Source: Ceratothoa steindachneri
Taxonomy: Eukaryota; Arthropoda; Malacostraca; Isopoda; Cymothoidae
NCBI GenBank assembly: GCA_963969495.1
Contig: OZ018331.1
Coordinates: 151,463,264 to 151,527,263, forward strand
Direction: 5' to 3'
DNA: 64,000 nt
Shown: positions 43,604 through 54,830 of the stretch, piece by piece
Position numbering within the stretch: position 1 is the stretch's first letter
How the letters are laid out: every line of letters begins with the position of its first letter
Made by a program: the position numbers and the translations under genes
Notes under the pieces: model-generated
The model's database searches: none
Told to the model about the DNA's origin: nothing
Seen by the model: the letters and a program-made list of their open reading frames with translations, nothing else

Positions 43604-44660
43604 AGTCCTACAGTCGGGGACTCCTTCAAAGTTCTTATGTTTAATGCGAGGTCTATCAGAAACAAATTTCTAGAACTTCGTGGCCTCGTAGCAACAGAAG
43701 AACCTGAGATGGTGGCCATAACGGAGTCATGGATAAAAACCTCAAGCCGAGATTTTGAAGGTGAATTCACGATTCCACGTTACCAGCTCTTCCTGAAAGA
43801 TAGGCCAGACAGAGAGGGTGGCGGTGTGATGTTGTATGTCAAGGATACTCTCAACTCGACGGATTGCAACATCGTATCCGACCATGAACTACTAGGTGTT
43901 GACCTAGAGATAGGTCCTGCCAAATACAGGACCGTGGTGCTTTATAGACCTCCTGCCCAACTCGTTGAAAAGGACACAGATTTGTACCAGCTACTAGAAC
44001 TTGTCGAAGACAGAGTGTGTATCGCCATGGGTGATTTCAACACACAAGTTGACTGGGAAACCAGAGAACCCTGTGGCTAGAACGCACTACTCCTGGAGTT
44101 CGCGAACAACGAGTTCCTCACTCAGTGGGTGAGAGAGCCAACAAGAGGAGACAATATCCTCGACTTGGTTTTCACCTCTGAGGATGACATCGTTGAGGAC
44201 CTCTCTGTTGGCGAAGAGCTCAGTGGCAGTGACCACCGACTAATTAGATTTGTAGTCAAAGTCCCGAAGACAGGGCCTGCAACTAGTTAATCGAGGAAAC
44301 TCGATTTGAAAGAGCAGACTTTGCAGGTCTTCATGCTGGACTGACTGACGCGAGGCTAGAAGTGTGCGATTCTGTTGAAGACTCGTGGAATAGTTTCAAA
44401 ACCACATTCATGAGTCTTCAATCGCATTTCATCCCTCTGAAATGCCCCCGTCGGTCTTCTGTTCAACCAAAGTGGTTTAATCGAGAAATCGGGTAACTGC
44501 TTAGGAAGAAGAGAACTGTGTACCGACAATCGAAGATCTCGGGTGACTTTGACGAATACCGGAGGCTAGCCAGGAGAGTGAAGTCCAGCAGAAGGGCGGC
44601 TAAGCGGTCTGAGTAACTCTGAGTGGCGAGACTCTGTAAAGAGAATCCCAAGGAGTTCTT
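43604..44660 (+). pseudogene. LINE ORF2: APE-type endonuclease
   Basis: 'VLMFNARSIRNKFLEL' (about 43630-43680), 'MVAITESWIKTSSRDFEGE' (Glu kept), 'GGGVMLYVKD', 'VVLYRPPAQLVE', 'IAMGDFNTQVDW', TAG at 44078-44080, 'LDLVFTSEDDI', 'LSGSDHRLIRF' (Asp-His kept), TAA near 44288 and a frame change. All key residues are present, but four lesions break the frame. Confidence 0.9.
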
Positions 44661-46358
44661 TGGATAAGTAAACAGCCGTAAACCAATCCATCGAATGATT
44701 GACCTTTTGAGGATGAGAAGGGGACATTAAAGCATTCAGATGCAGAAAATGCTAACCTCCTCAACGACTACTTCTCTTCAGTGTTTACTGAAGAGTGTGG
44801 TCCCATCCCCAAGCTGACGGATTCCTACTCGGGGGGAAAAGCTGGAGGATATGGACTTCACCGAAGGAGAAATAAAAAAAGAAGATCAGTGACCTAATGA
44901 CGAATAAGTCACCTGGCCCGGATGGGTTTCTACCTAAAGTGTTGAAAGAAGTGCGCGATCAAGTGTCACGACACCTGAGCGCACTCTTCAACATGTCAAT
45001 CCGGACCGAATGCGGTTCTAGAGACTGGCGTGAAGCGGAGGTGACTCCTATCTTCAAGAAAGGAAACCATAGCCAACCGTCAAACTAGCGACCTATCAGT
45101 CTGACTTCGATAGTCGGTAAACTCATGAAAAGCATGATGGTGGACAAAATGACTTCGCATTTAGAGTCAAACCTGCTACTGAGGAGTTCCCAGCACGGCA
45201 TCCGAAGGCAACGGTCATGCCTGACGAACCTTGTGGAATTCTTCCACTTCGTGTTCAGTGAGCACGATCGGGACAAGGCGGTGGATGTGGTCTACTTAGA
45301 CTTTCAGAAAGCCTTCAATAAGGTACCACACCGCCGCCTTCTCCGGAAAGTGCGAGCGCTGGGCATAGACGGAAAAGTAGCCGGCTGGATCGAGAACTGG
45401 CTAAGTTGCAGACGGCAACGGGTGGTGGTGAATGGACAGGCTTCTGAGTGGGTGCCCGTTACTAGCGGGGTGCCTTAAGGTTCTGTCTTGGGACCACTAC
45501 TATTCATCATCTACGTCAATGACATGGACGGTGACATGGTTGCCAAGATTTCCAAATTTGCCGACGATACCAAGCTTGGTATGAACGTTGCAAATGATGG
45601 AAATACTGCAAGCCTGCTGGAAGATCTTCGGAAGATTGGGGAGTGGTCTGATACGTGGCAAATGCCTTTCAACGTAAACAAATGCAAAGTGATGCATATC
45701 GGCCACTGAAATCCTCAATCACCCTATATCCTTAAGGGCACTGCTCTTGAATCCACCGACACTGAGAAGGACTTGAGTGTAACTATCACGAGTGACCTCA
45801 AGTTCTCGAAACAGTGTATTGAGGTGGAGAAGAAAGCCTAAAGGATGTTAGGGTATATAAAGCGACAGTTTGGATAAGGGAACAAGGAGATAGTACTGTG
45901 CCTGTACAACTCCCTCGTCCGACCGCACCTGGAGTATGCCGTACAATTTTGGAGTCCTTCATTTAGAAAGGACATCGCGAGATTGGAACGTGTGCAAGCC
46001 AGGGCAAGCAAACTGATTCCCTCTATCAGACATAAAAAAATATGAAGATAGATTCAGGGAATTAGATATGTTCTCACTGGAGACCCGGATACCTCGTGGT
46101 CAGCTTATCGAAGTGTTTAAAATACTTCGAGGCTTCGACAGACTGGACTACGGGAATATTTTCCAGCTCAGCGAGGGGAGAACAAGAAATCACGGCTTTA
46201 AACTTGAACTGAAGCGATACCACCGTGATCTGTGTGGGAAATTCTTCACTTACAGTATCTGCGGTATGTGGAACGCACTTCCAGTGGAACTTGTCAACAG
46301 TGAATCTGTTGACCAGTTCAAGTCAAGACTAGATAAAGTCTTGCGAAATCGCCGTTAA
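44661..46358 (+). pseudogene. LINE ORF2: reverse transcriptase
   Basis: Begins after the TAA at 44665-44667 that is shared with the copy at 62.9 kb. 'NKSPGPDGFLPKVLKEV', 'SRDWREAEVTPIFKKG', TAG near 45086, 'SSQHGIRRQRSCLTNL', 'VVYLDFQKAFNKVPHRRL', 'VTSGVP' then TAA at 45476-45478 in place of Gln, 'GSVLGPLLF' continuing in the next frame segment, 'KFADDTKLG' (catalytic Asp pair intact), 'MPFNVNKCKVMHIG', 'RPHLEYAVQFWS', then 46068-46358 with the C-terminal 'KFFTYSICGMWNALP'. Confidence 0.9.
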
Positions 46359-46718
46359 GATCCTCGCGAGTGATCTTCGAGGTTGCCAACGGACACCTTC
46401 GAAGATTGCGCCAAAAGTACCCTCCTTGTATGGACCGTAAGGTCTTCTAGGGTACTTATTTTCCTTGTAGCTCCTTGTAGCTCTCTGTCTGATTTGTCTC
46501 TCTTTGCTATATCTCCTGCTATTTGATTAAAAAGTGAATATAATTTAGCCTTTTGTTTTGTATCGAAAAGTGATTTTTTAATAAATAGAGATTATTCCTC
46601 ATTTATTTACTTTATTTGTGAAAAAGAAAATTTTTTAATGTGATTTTCTTCAATTTTAAATGGCTTGATTCTGAATCTTTAACTGCTTAAATCCTTGGTT
46701 TCGGTTTGCGTCTGTGTA

Positions 46719-46726
46719 TGACGTCA
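46719..46726. promoter_or_regulatory. TGACGTCA palindrome, first of two
   Basis: CREB-type octamer in the LINE 5' UTR-like segment, 49 bp from a second identical site. Confidence 0.4.
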
Positions 46727-46767
46727 TTGTTTTTACCAATTAGCGACCTGGGTTTTCGCTGCGTGAG

Positions 46768-46775
46768 TGACGTCA
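46768..46775. promoter_or_regulatory. TGACGTCA palindrome, second of two
   Basis: Same octamer, in the longer near-palindrome gagtgacgtcactgac. Confidence 0.4.
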
Positions 46776-46980
46776 CTGACTCTGTACCAATCAGCCTCTA
46801 GCTTTTTAGAGATAACCTATTATCACGCCAATCGCATAGTGATTTAAATTGTCTGTCCGGCGCCATATTTTCCTGCAAACGAAAACCGTAATACGTTTAC
46901 ACTTTTTTTCTAACAATACTTGTATAATTAACTATTATAACATAAATTATACACTTATTCACATACTATAATCGCCGCAA

Positions 46981-48990
46981 GCACCGTCACAGGTGTCCCC
47001 CCACTCTTGCCATATCTCCACAGATCAGCTGCCCACCTTCTCTCTCCCTCTCTCTTTCCCTCCCCCTTCCCCCCCCCTCTATCTCTCTCTCTTTCATCGT
47101 CCATTTCTCGCTGCGGCGAGTATAGCATAGGTCCCCGGCGTTGTCCGGGTTAAAAAGTCCTGTCGCAAATAAATGCATATGTTTGAAATTCTTATATTGT
47201 GGAGCAAAAAAAATATATTTACTTGCTGATTATTATTATTATTTGTGTTTTGTAGGCAGATTCAGGAGAGTTGCGCACTCTCCCTATCATATAATATCAT
47301 AATACACTTACAATAAGTGAACGTTTCACCGCACTCGCTGAGTAGTTTGCGCACGCGCGTGAATGACCATTAGTTAGTACTCGGAGCAGCACGCCCTTCC
47401 AGCCCCAGCACCCTCAGCAGTCTCAAACTAGAGTGAGACTACCTAGGCTCTATTGCCTTTCCCTCTTCCACCCCTGGTCGGGGCCGGGAGGGGTTCAGCC
47501 TCCCTCTTGGCTCCCATTAGGCGGTGATTTTTAACACACCTGCCCCCCCCCCCTTCCCCGCATTTTCCTTGTCCATCCTCCTTATGACCCCACCATTGAA
47601 TGCCAGGGGCAGCATGGGCAACCTAGCTGCAGCTGATATCTGAACGATTGTACACCCCACTGGCCCCAACGCACGCAGTTTGCCCCACCGGCCTTAATGC
47701 CGGCAGGAGGATCTACCTGCTAGATTTATTTCACTTCTACCATTTTCACCACTTTCTTTACAACCAACCCTTCTGCGTCTATGCCCTCGTTAGTCGTTCG
47801 CTGTAAATTCGAGGTGTAAAATAACAAAGGAGATAAATAAGAATCTCTTCAAATAGTAGATAATATCTCCGAATAGAATAACATAGGGAAGCCAATTGTT
47901 TAAGATTCACTAAAAGGCGCGCGCGCGTGTGTGTGTGTATGTGAGAGAGAGAGAGGGAGAAGGTGTGGGTGTTTCGATGTCTTGTTGCGAAAGGTGTCCA
48001 CGATCGGCCGATTAGAAGCTGCCTTCTTCAGACGTCGATTAACACACAATGCGGACCTGTCCGTTGACGCGACGATGAATGCTCTTTGCGCAACGGCGCG
48101 CCATAACAAAGGCAGCAGCAGGAAAGTGGTGCTGTCACTTCGAATTGAGCCTCCGGATAAGTGAATATATCATATTTTCTCCTTTTACGTTGTCTAGGCG
48201 TTTGTCATGGAAAAAAGGGTGTAAAAGATGTGAACAATCACTGGAGAGTTTCTGAGAAAACACGGGATGGGGATGGGGGGGTAAGTTTAGAGGAAGGCCT
48301 CTCGCCAGCATTCTAAGGACAATCAAAAGTGAACGTGTGATGGCTATCTCTAAGGTAAAGACAATAATCCGGCGCTTTAATGATTTATGGAGTAAAATAT
48401 AAACAATAAAAGATATATTAATAAACAAAAAAAATAAGGTTGCAGTAAATTAAACTCGCTCGCAAGAGTAACAGAATAAAAGTGTGCAATGAACAGCAGA
48501 AATAGACAAGGAATTAATGCAATTGCCTCGCAAGAGTTGATGGTATTAAATCACGAGTAACGTTATTGTTGACCTTGATGGTACCTCGAGAGGAGAGTTA
48601 AAACGATCTTGTAGATTAAGTACGATAGAGGACTGATGCCAAAACATTAATACTATATCTGTCATTGGGGGATACGTAGAGAGAGAGAGAGACAACTGAA
48701 AGCGTTAATGTCGCCGCAGTGGCCGATAGAAGGAATGAAAGCCGCAGACATAAGACGGTAGAGATTAACGACTCGAATCTTCTCCGTCAATGGTCGTCAG
48801 GCGAGAGAGGCAGCTTTAAGTCAAGGGGAGGAAGGTAGGTCCTCCTTGTGTCCTGCAAACAGAACAGTGGAGGATATGGAAGGGACTTCTTTAATCACGA
48901 TTATTGGCTCCCTTGTTGCCTGGGAAGGTCTTTCGGCTCTCAAGTTAACTTTTGCGGCGAAGGATTACAGGAATGGCTTGTACTTTTGGT
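46981..48990. other. No gene seen; simple repeats
   Basis: Pyrimidine-rich tracts at 47034-47100 and 47540-47565, a compound (GC)(GT)(GA) microsatellite at 47916-47960 and (GA)n at 48680-48692. Short ORFs lack recognisable motifs. No RNA gene seen. Confidence 0.5.
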
Positions 48991-51810
48991 CGGACAGAGT
49001 GGGTATCGCTCCTTCAGAGTGACGTAGCGTTTTCTTGTACTTTCTGTAGGGGTTTGTAGGCGAAGAACCTTTGGATGAGTTGAATAAAGGGGAAGGGGGT
49101 TGCTTAACGCAGGGGCTTATTTGATCAGCGCTCTTCTCCTTGTTGGGGAACTAACTATAACCGTGCTTCTCTGGAAATTCGTTGTTTCCTTATTCGATAT
49201 CTTGCCACGCGGTGGATTAACACGGGATGGATTGCCACGAGGTGGATTGTCAAAGGATGATTCCGCGAGATGGATCTCCCCAAACATACTTTTTGCAGGA
49301 GACACCCTCGTTGGTCATTACTTGCCACTCTTAAAAATTACCACCCGACTCTAAAACGTTTTAATGCTACGAAACGTCGTTTTATGACGTCCTGATCACC
49401 TTTATCAGCGCTTAAATGAGTGTATCCACTCGTTTTTAAGGAGGGTAAATCAAGTCTAGAGGTGTGGCGGCGGGAAAATGCTTGAAATTCAAAGGATCGG
49501 TGTAGTGAAACTCCTAAGCTTAAATCCAGACTCCCGGAGCCGCATTTTAAGGCGCCTGAAACACTCGTACAAAAACTAAGGATCTCATAATTAGAATTTC
49601 GAATCCTCTTTCCTCGTCCAAGTGGTGTCAGGTGTAGTTAGAAGTAAAGAAATCTGATAAATATATTAAGAAGGAAGGCCAATGAAAGGGGAAGTAGCAA
49701 ATGGAGATTACAAATGACACAAAAAGCAAAACAATAAAACCCTTCGAGTAAGAAAGTAAATAGGGCGAGAATACAGAGGTGAAATGATGGAAGGAATAAG
49801 TGCCATGATAAGAATTGTAGATGACAGTGTCTGGATCACCAACATTCAATGGGGACTAGAGATAAGCAATGCATTTCGGAGTTTTCAGATGTGCTCACAA
49901 AAACTCGAGGTCAAAAATACGAGTTACAGTCAAGGCCAAAGAGAAACAAATTTGGGGGTTCATATGCTTCATTTGCTTCGAGTTATTCCCCTATACCTAG
50001 AATAGAAGACAACCAAAATGATATGCACAGAAATCAAATGTTTAATACACCAAATAAGACATCTAATTTATAGTTGGTATTTAGTGTGTTGGTCCTTTCT
50101 CTTTCTGACTTCTGCAACTCACTCTGGCCAGCTGGATATCTTATGATGCATAGTGTTCCAGTCTTGTCTTGACAATGATAGGATGTTGTCGCGGTTTGTG
50201 GTTTCTCCTTGTTCACCCGTTTTTTAAGAATCTCTCAAAGGTTCTCAATCGAATCAAAATCAGGGAGGTTTCCAGGCAAAGGACCCAATAATTAAATGCA
50301 CTGTTTGTTCAGGCCATTTTTGTTACCACTTCAGCTCTATTTTCAGCATGCTCCATCATATTGAAATACACATGAAACTTCACCAAATTGGATTTGGATA
50401 GTTGGGAGAAGGTGTTCTTGGAGGACATTTCAGTGCCATCCTTTGTTTATTGGGGTAATTCTGGGGAAGAAATATGAAGATACCAGGTCCCTTGTAAGAG
50501 ATGCAACCCCATGAGTGAATGATCTCAGGATGCTTCAATGTTGGAACGATGCAGGACTCATGGTAGCGTTTTCATTTTCTCACCCGGTCAGCATACGATT
50601 CCAAAGCTGAGTTCGCACAAAGACGCGGTGCTGACGCTTAGTCGATACCATTAGACGTCCCGTGGCCTTCTTTGGGGCACTTTCTCTTTTCTCTTTGAAC
50701 ATATCGGTGGTCCGAAAGATTCTTCTTACACCGTATTAATCCTAGTAAAGATTTCTGCACAACGTAAGCCAATTTTCTGGACAGCAATGCTAACTGTACG
50801 AGTTTCTTTAGAAGTAGCCATTGTTGGCATAAAATATAACACTGGTCTGTATTTTAGAATTTTTTATTTTTGATTCATGGATGTGATCTTACATATTCTT
50901 GGGTTGCTGATTTTAAATATCTAAACCATTTTTTCCTATCACGTAAGGATTTTGAATAAAATACAAATTAATGATAACAATAAATGTGCATTTTTAATAT
51001 ATTGTTACTTATTTAAAATGAATAAGTTATCATGGAAAAGCACATTATTTTAGTTTTAAGAACCTATGTATACCAAATCAACATGAAATAAATCACGGTT
51101 ATCATGAAATGAATCAAAATCATCAACATCAAATCAAATGAATGTAAAAGAAAACATGCTCTCATGGTTAGCCTACATACCGATTCAAAGGAAGTCGTAC
51201 CGCTTTGATTTCCGCTTGTGCTGTGCATCGGGACCATCACGTTTCAATAACCAGCAGTAATCCGCCATCATGGTGACATTCCATTTGCCCTGGTATCGAG
51301 TTTCCATGGTGCAAATATCCTGATAGAAAAGCTCTCCTTGTTACTCACTGTAGTTCCCACAATTGGTGGGAAAATAGTCAAGATGTGAGTGCAAAAAGTG
51401 CATCTTCACACTCATTCTAGACCCAAGTTGCTGGAAACTTGAAATCAGATATTGGATCATTATTTTTCATATTATGGGGATCGGGTGTTTGCCAAGAAGT
51501 TATGGACAATCTGATTGAAGAAAAACCAGGCATCCACCTCGACACCTGCTAATGCTTCCTAAAAATGCTTTTCCTTCATCAATTCCCAAATCTGAGAGCC
51601 AACAAAGATTCCTGCCTTTAGCTTGCCTCCACTTACACGAGGAAACTTTGACTCCAGTTACTTGAAAGCAGCTCCATTCTTGTTCAAACCCTTCACAAAA
51701 TTTTTCATAAGCCCTAATTTGATGTGGAGTGGTGGTAGCGTAATTTGCTTGGGGTCAACTAGTGGCATAGCTCTCACGTTGTGATTTCCGGGTAAAAAGC
51801 TGGTTCTTGG
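48991..51810 (+). repeat. Left arm of a 2.8-kb inverted duplication
   Basis: The reverse complement of this arm matches 55891-58723 from cggacagagtgggtatc (outer end) to ctggttcttgg (inner end). Identity is very high over long stretches (49628-50216 matches 57486-58074 with a single residue difference in translation) and lower near the outer end. The arm contains a Tc1-like relic and the end of an uncharacterised gene. Confidence 0.95.
50034..50823 (-). pseudogene. Tc1-like transposase relic (left arm)
   Basis: Reverse-strand relic beginning near 'MATSKETRTVSI' (50823) and reaching 'IENL' plus 'KKRVNKEKPQT' (about 50210-50230), the region after the SPDLNPIENLW motif of Tc1-family transposases. 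Here 'GNLPDFDSIENL' precedes it. Many stops between. Mirror copy at 56880-57670. Confidence 0.65.
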
Positions 51811-52719
51811 TGGACAGTCCATTTTCATAGTGCTGGCTATCAGCCCTACTGTCCCAGAGACACAAAAAAACAGGGATACTGGGTGTATCCCCCTTGAAGA
51901 CCTAGTAGGAGAGCAATCACTTTTAAATCACCACAAATGAGAAAATTGTGTTGATGGTACTTGATTGCAGTTATTAATGTTTTCAAATTTTCGTAGGTTT
52001 CGAACATTTGGATACTATGGCCAATTTGCACATATGCAGTTTTATTGCCATTGTAGAGAATTACAGCCTTTAAACTTCTGTTAGAAGAACCAATGAAGAG
52101 CCTCCATTCATCTGCTTTGTACGGCATCCCCAAGTGTTCAATAAAGCCAGAAATATTTGAACAGAAAACTAAAGAATCCTCTTTCTTAAAGAACTGAATG
52201 AATTCCGCTTCACGATGACGGTACCAAGCGTGTCTTCCAGAAGCTAGAAGACTGTGTTCCTTCAGTCTAGAGCCAAGTAACTGTGCACTTTCTTTTAGAA
52301 AGTTAAGGTCTCGAACCAACTCGTTGAGCTCAGCTTGGTTGAAGAGTTTGGGATCGTCATTTGTTGGTGGTTCATAGTCTACTTCCATCTGATTAGTATC
52401 ACTAGTATCGGACTCTGATGAAATTTTCCATATCTCAGGTGGCACAGGCACAGGTGTATCATCTGAGTGTGAAACAGGCCTTATTGTTGAAGGAATATTT
52501 GGGTATATTAAGCGATCTTTAGTCTTCTTGTTGAATCCAGCTACTTTAGTCATACAAAAGTAGCAGTTACCATGGTGATTCTTCTGCTCTCGCCATACCA
52601 TTGGTACTCCAAAGGGCATACATTTAAGTTTTCCCACTGACCACATTTGGAGCTTACTGATGCAACTCTTGCAAGCTTTATGTGGGGAAAATGGCTTGAC
52701 TTGGTTTCCTAATCTGCAG
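51185..52719 (-). pseudogene. Uncharacterised invertebrate multicopy protein family, relic
   Basis: Main open frame 52751-51846 on the reverse strand. A splice-acceptor-like ttgttatttagcttattttag ends at 52720, so the likely exon starts at 52719 and the upstream exon is missing. Features: Cys pairs ('CKSCISKLQMWSVG'), 'FGVPMVWREQKNHH', 'CYFCMTKVAGFNKK', an acidic linker, 'ELNELVRDLNFLKESAQLLG', 'WRLFIGSSNRSLKAV', 'ICGDLKVIALLLGLQGGYTQ'. It continues in broken frames into the left arm: 'LPPLHIKLGLMKNFVKG' and 'ADYCWLLKRDGPDA', ending TGA 51185-51187. I know this family as a widespread, multicopy, function-unknown one in arthropods and other invertebrates. Confidence 0.7.
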
Positions 52720-52891
52720 CTAAAATAAGCTAAATAACAATACTTCAACAAAGGAGTAATATTGCTCCGGAAGTCTGAAGAGGTGAATTACCCGCAGACA
52801 GCAAAATATGACTGCGGAATATTTATACAGCCGATAGACATATTCACAATCTAAAAATAAAGAAAAATATATTAGCAATATTAGAAATATA

Positions 52892-52897
<6 letters not shown>

Positions 52898-52947
<50 letters not shown>
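52898..52947. repeat. (AT)n microsatellite
   Basis: About 50 bp of TA, near the 5' side of the reverse-strand relic gene. Confidence 0.98.
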
Positions 52948-52953
<6 letters not shown>

Positions 52954-53471
52954 ATAAATAAATATTTACTTATGGTATACAAAAAGAGAAAAGTAACGTC
53001 TCCGTATAACTTGACAACGTGATAGAGATGAATAAAAAACATAGTAAATCATCATCTTTCATATATATTTTTAAAAGGATGTCATAGAGTCAATAAAAAA
53101 ATCATGCAGACCATTGTAATGATTTTAAAATTTCCGTTCCACGCCAGCAGTGCTCAGGGCGATGGTTTCTCTGAGAATCGTTGTATGCTGTCTAGTCACA
53201 CATGCTTGTCCCTATGGTAACAATCTGGCGATAGAAACGGGTGTGTTTGGGAAGACTCTTCCTATGAAAGATCTTCGGAGAAAGAAAGCGAGAGACGGCA
53301 AGTGTGCTAATCTAGCCGGCCATGAACATGCAGATCGATGCGATATTATTCTTCTATGAAACAAATCCTTCAGCTAAATCTTTAATAAAGAGGACGTATG
53401 TAAATCCCTATTATACTGAATACATTCATTAGGTAACATTTCATTTGAAGACACATTTTGGATCATACCAA
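52948..53471. other. No gene seen
   Basis: AT-rich, with one 69-codon forward ORF at 53150 that has no recognisable motif. Confidence 0.4.
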
Positions 53472-53850
53472 CAGGGGCGGACTGGTCTTAAAATGTATAC
53501 CAGAAAAATGACCAAAATGTGCCCACTCAAATGGTAAAAAAAAGCCCAACCAACTACGATCGAAAAGAAATTGAATCCAATGAAATTTGTTAAACTAACA
53601 TCCAACTTTTCTTGACCCAAAAATTTGGTCACAACAGTAACAATCAGGCGAGCAGTATATTTTTTTGTAAGATATGGTATAATGTCATCCATTGAAATGT
53701 CATGTTGCAGAACATTTTCCACACTCATTAGCATGAAAGTCTCGAGAAGTACATTTAACATCGAGGATCGCCAATGTGTTTTCAGAGTTTCGAGTTTGCT
53801 GAGCTTACGTTCACAGCAATCTTGAGGAAATGGTAAGGTCAAGTAATTAT
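53472..53850 (-). mobile_element. 3' end of a hAT element
   Basis: The terminus CAGGGGCGGACTGG at 53472 is a hAT-type end. Reverse-strand sequence inward from it reads the end of a hAT transposase: 'DCCERKLSKLETLKTHWRSSM' is a diverged form of the C-terminal dimerisation motif (SCERSFS-L-LK-W-RSTM), followed by about 70 residues and stop. The rest of the element is absent (truncated near 53850). Confidence 0.6.
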
Positions 53851-53939
53851 TTTAAGTCACAAATAAATTTGAAAAATGTAAATGAATGCAAAGAATATCT
53901 GAACAAAATCCGATAACAGCGAAATGAGTAATTCCTGCA

Positions 53940-54567
53940 CGACTTTTATGAATTACATTGTGTCTAAATGTTTACCCACAATGGGTACTCTCTGTAGACT
54001 CTTACACCCAGGACCCAGAGGAATGGCGCGTCCTCCTCTCACGAGTACAAATAAGAAAGTTCTGAAGGTCTGGCTCATTGGAGTGACTCAATTCCTTGAT
54101 TGTTCCTGGGGAATCTGTTGCGTCCTCCCCAGCCTTTACCAAGAGTATCCCATCTTTATTTTCTCTAGTTTTAAGGACATGGTCAGCCGTGTCAAAAGAA
54201 AAGAATCTGAACCTCTATAAACAACACCCTTTAACGTCATTAGTTTGAAAGAAACCAGGGTTTGAGGGACCTAAGCTTGGGTGCGCAATTAAGTGGATGA
54301 GCAGTTTACGCACCAATAAGGCTGTACTGCCTATTGATGAAGGGCCTTGTTGGCTACCAAGCCAACTAAGCGTCTCAGGTCACGTCTCTGGGTCTGCCAC
54401 ATCCAATCTTCAGATCTTGGCCGTCTTTTCGACGATTAGTTTAACTTAATAAGGGATCTACCCTGATGCCCCGCCCCTCTGGCTTCTCAGTTGGGAGTAG
54501 CGGCTTTTGGGCAGCGACCGTTCATTGGGCGACTTCTGGTCGGTGTGTTTCGCATGTCCAGCAGCGA
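53940..54567 (+). repeat. Diverged LINE 5' UTR
   Basis: Shares an ordered series of phrases with the 5' UTRs at 41.8-42.3 and 60.1-60.6 kb: gaacctctataaacaac, gttggctaccaagccaa, cagatcttggccgtc, gttgggagtagcgg and cagcagcgatacaca. It stops exactly where a hAT-type end begins at 54568. Confidence 0.5.
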
Positions 54568-54830
54568 TACACACTGGCGGACCTAGTGGGGAGGGGTTGG
54601 CGGTCCGCCCCGGGCGGCACCTTTTTAGGGTGTCATTTTTGTAATGAGTTCAAGCCAAGTGCGCGTTAGTCAAATATCGCCCAGTCTGTATTTTTCGCCA
54701 TCTTTTTTTAGCCAAATGTGATTTGCCGTAATTGTAATATGTCTTTATATTTTGGGAGATGTTGTCCGGTTGTGGAATCATTTGTTGTTTAGAGATCTAT
54801 AGAGCACTATGCTTTTAAGATAAGTTTCCA
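54568..54830 (+). mobile_element. Left end of a non-autonomous hAT-type element
   Basis: CACTGGCGGACCTAGTGGGG begins a typical hAT end followed by gtccgccccgggcggcacct. No transposase text and no matching right end found. Confidence 0.45.

Larger units (their letters stand above)
41458..46490 (+). mobile_element. Full-length but decayed SGNH-domain LINE
   Basis: 5' UTR 41458-42382, ORF1 (finger, coiled coil, Lys-rich linker, SGNH) 42383-43601, ORF2 (endonuclease, RT) about 43604-46358, 3' UTR to about 46490. Its 5' end directly follows (CT)n, as does the 5' end of the close relative at 59.79 kb, which defines the element start near aaagtagagggagagg. The 3' end is ccttgtagctccttgtagct followed by ctctgtctg. 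About 5.0 kb. Confidence 0.92.
46500..46980 (+). repeat. Partial LINE 5' UTR-like segment, third in the head-to-tail series
   Basis: Similar to 34440-34880: gccatattttcctgcaaacg ... aaccgtaatacgtttacact at about 46862-46905 matches gccatatttacatgaaaaga ... aactgtaatacttttacatt at about 34533-34578, and both contain TGACGTCA motifs upstream. It starts just after the CT-rich end of the preceding LINE. Confidence 0.55.

Noticed and set aside
47271..47290. Small perfect hairpin ggagagt...actctcc
   Set aside because: A 7-bp stem in isolation with no poly-T, RNA-gene context or repetition; expected by chance in 64 kb.
49343..49400. A GAAAC...CTGATCA arrangement resembling a permuted hammerhead in both arms of the inverted duplication
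   Set aside because: There is no room for stem I between the putative cleavage site and the core, and the core reads CTGATCA. Pairing rules are not met.
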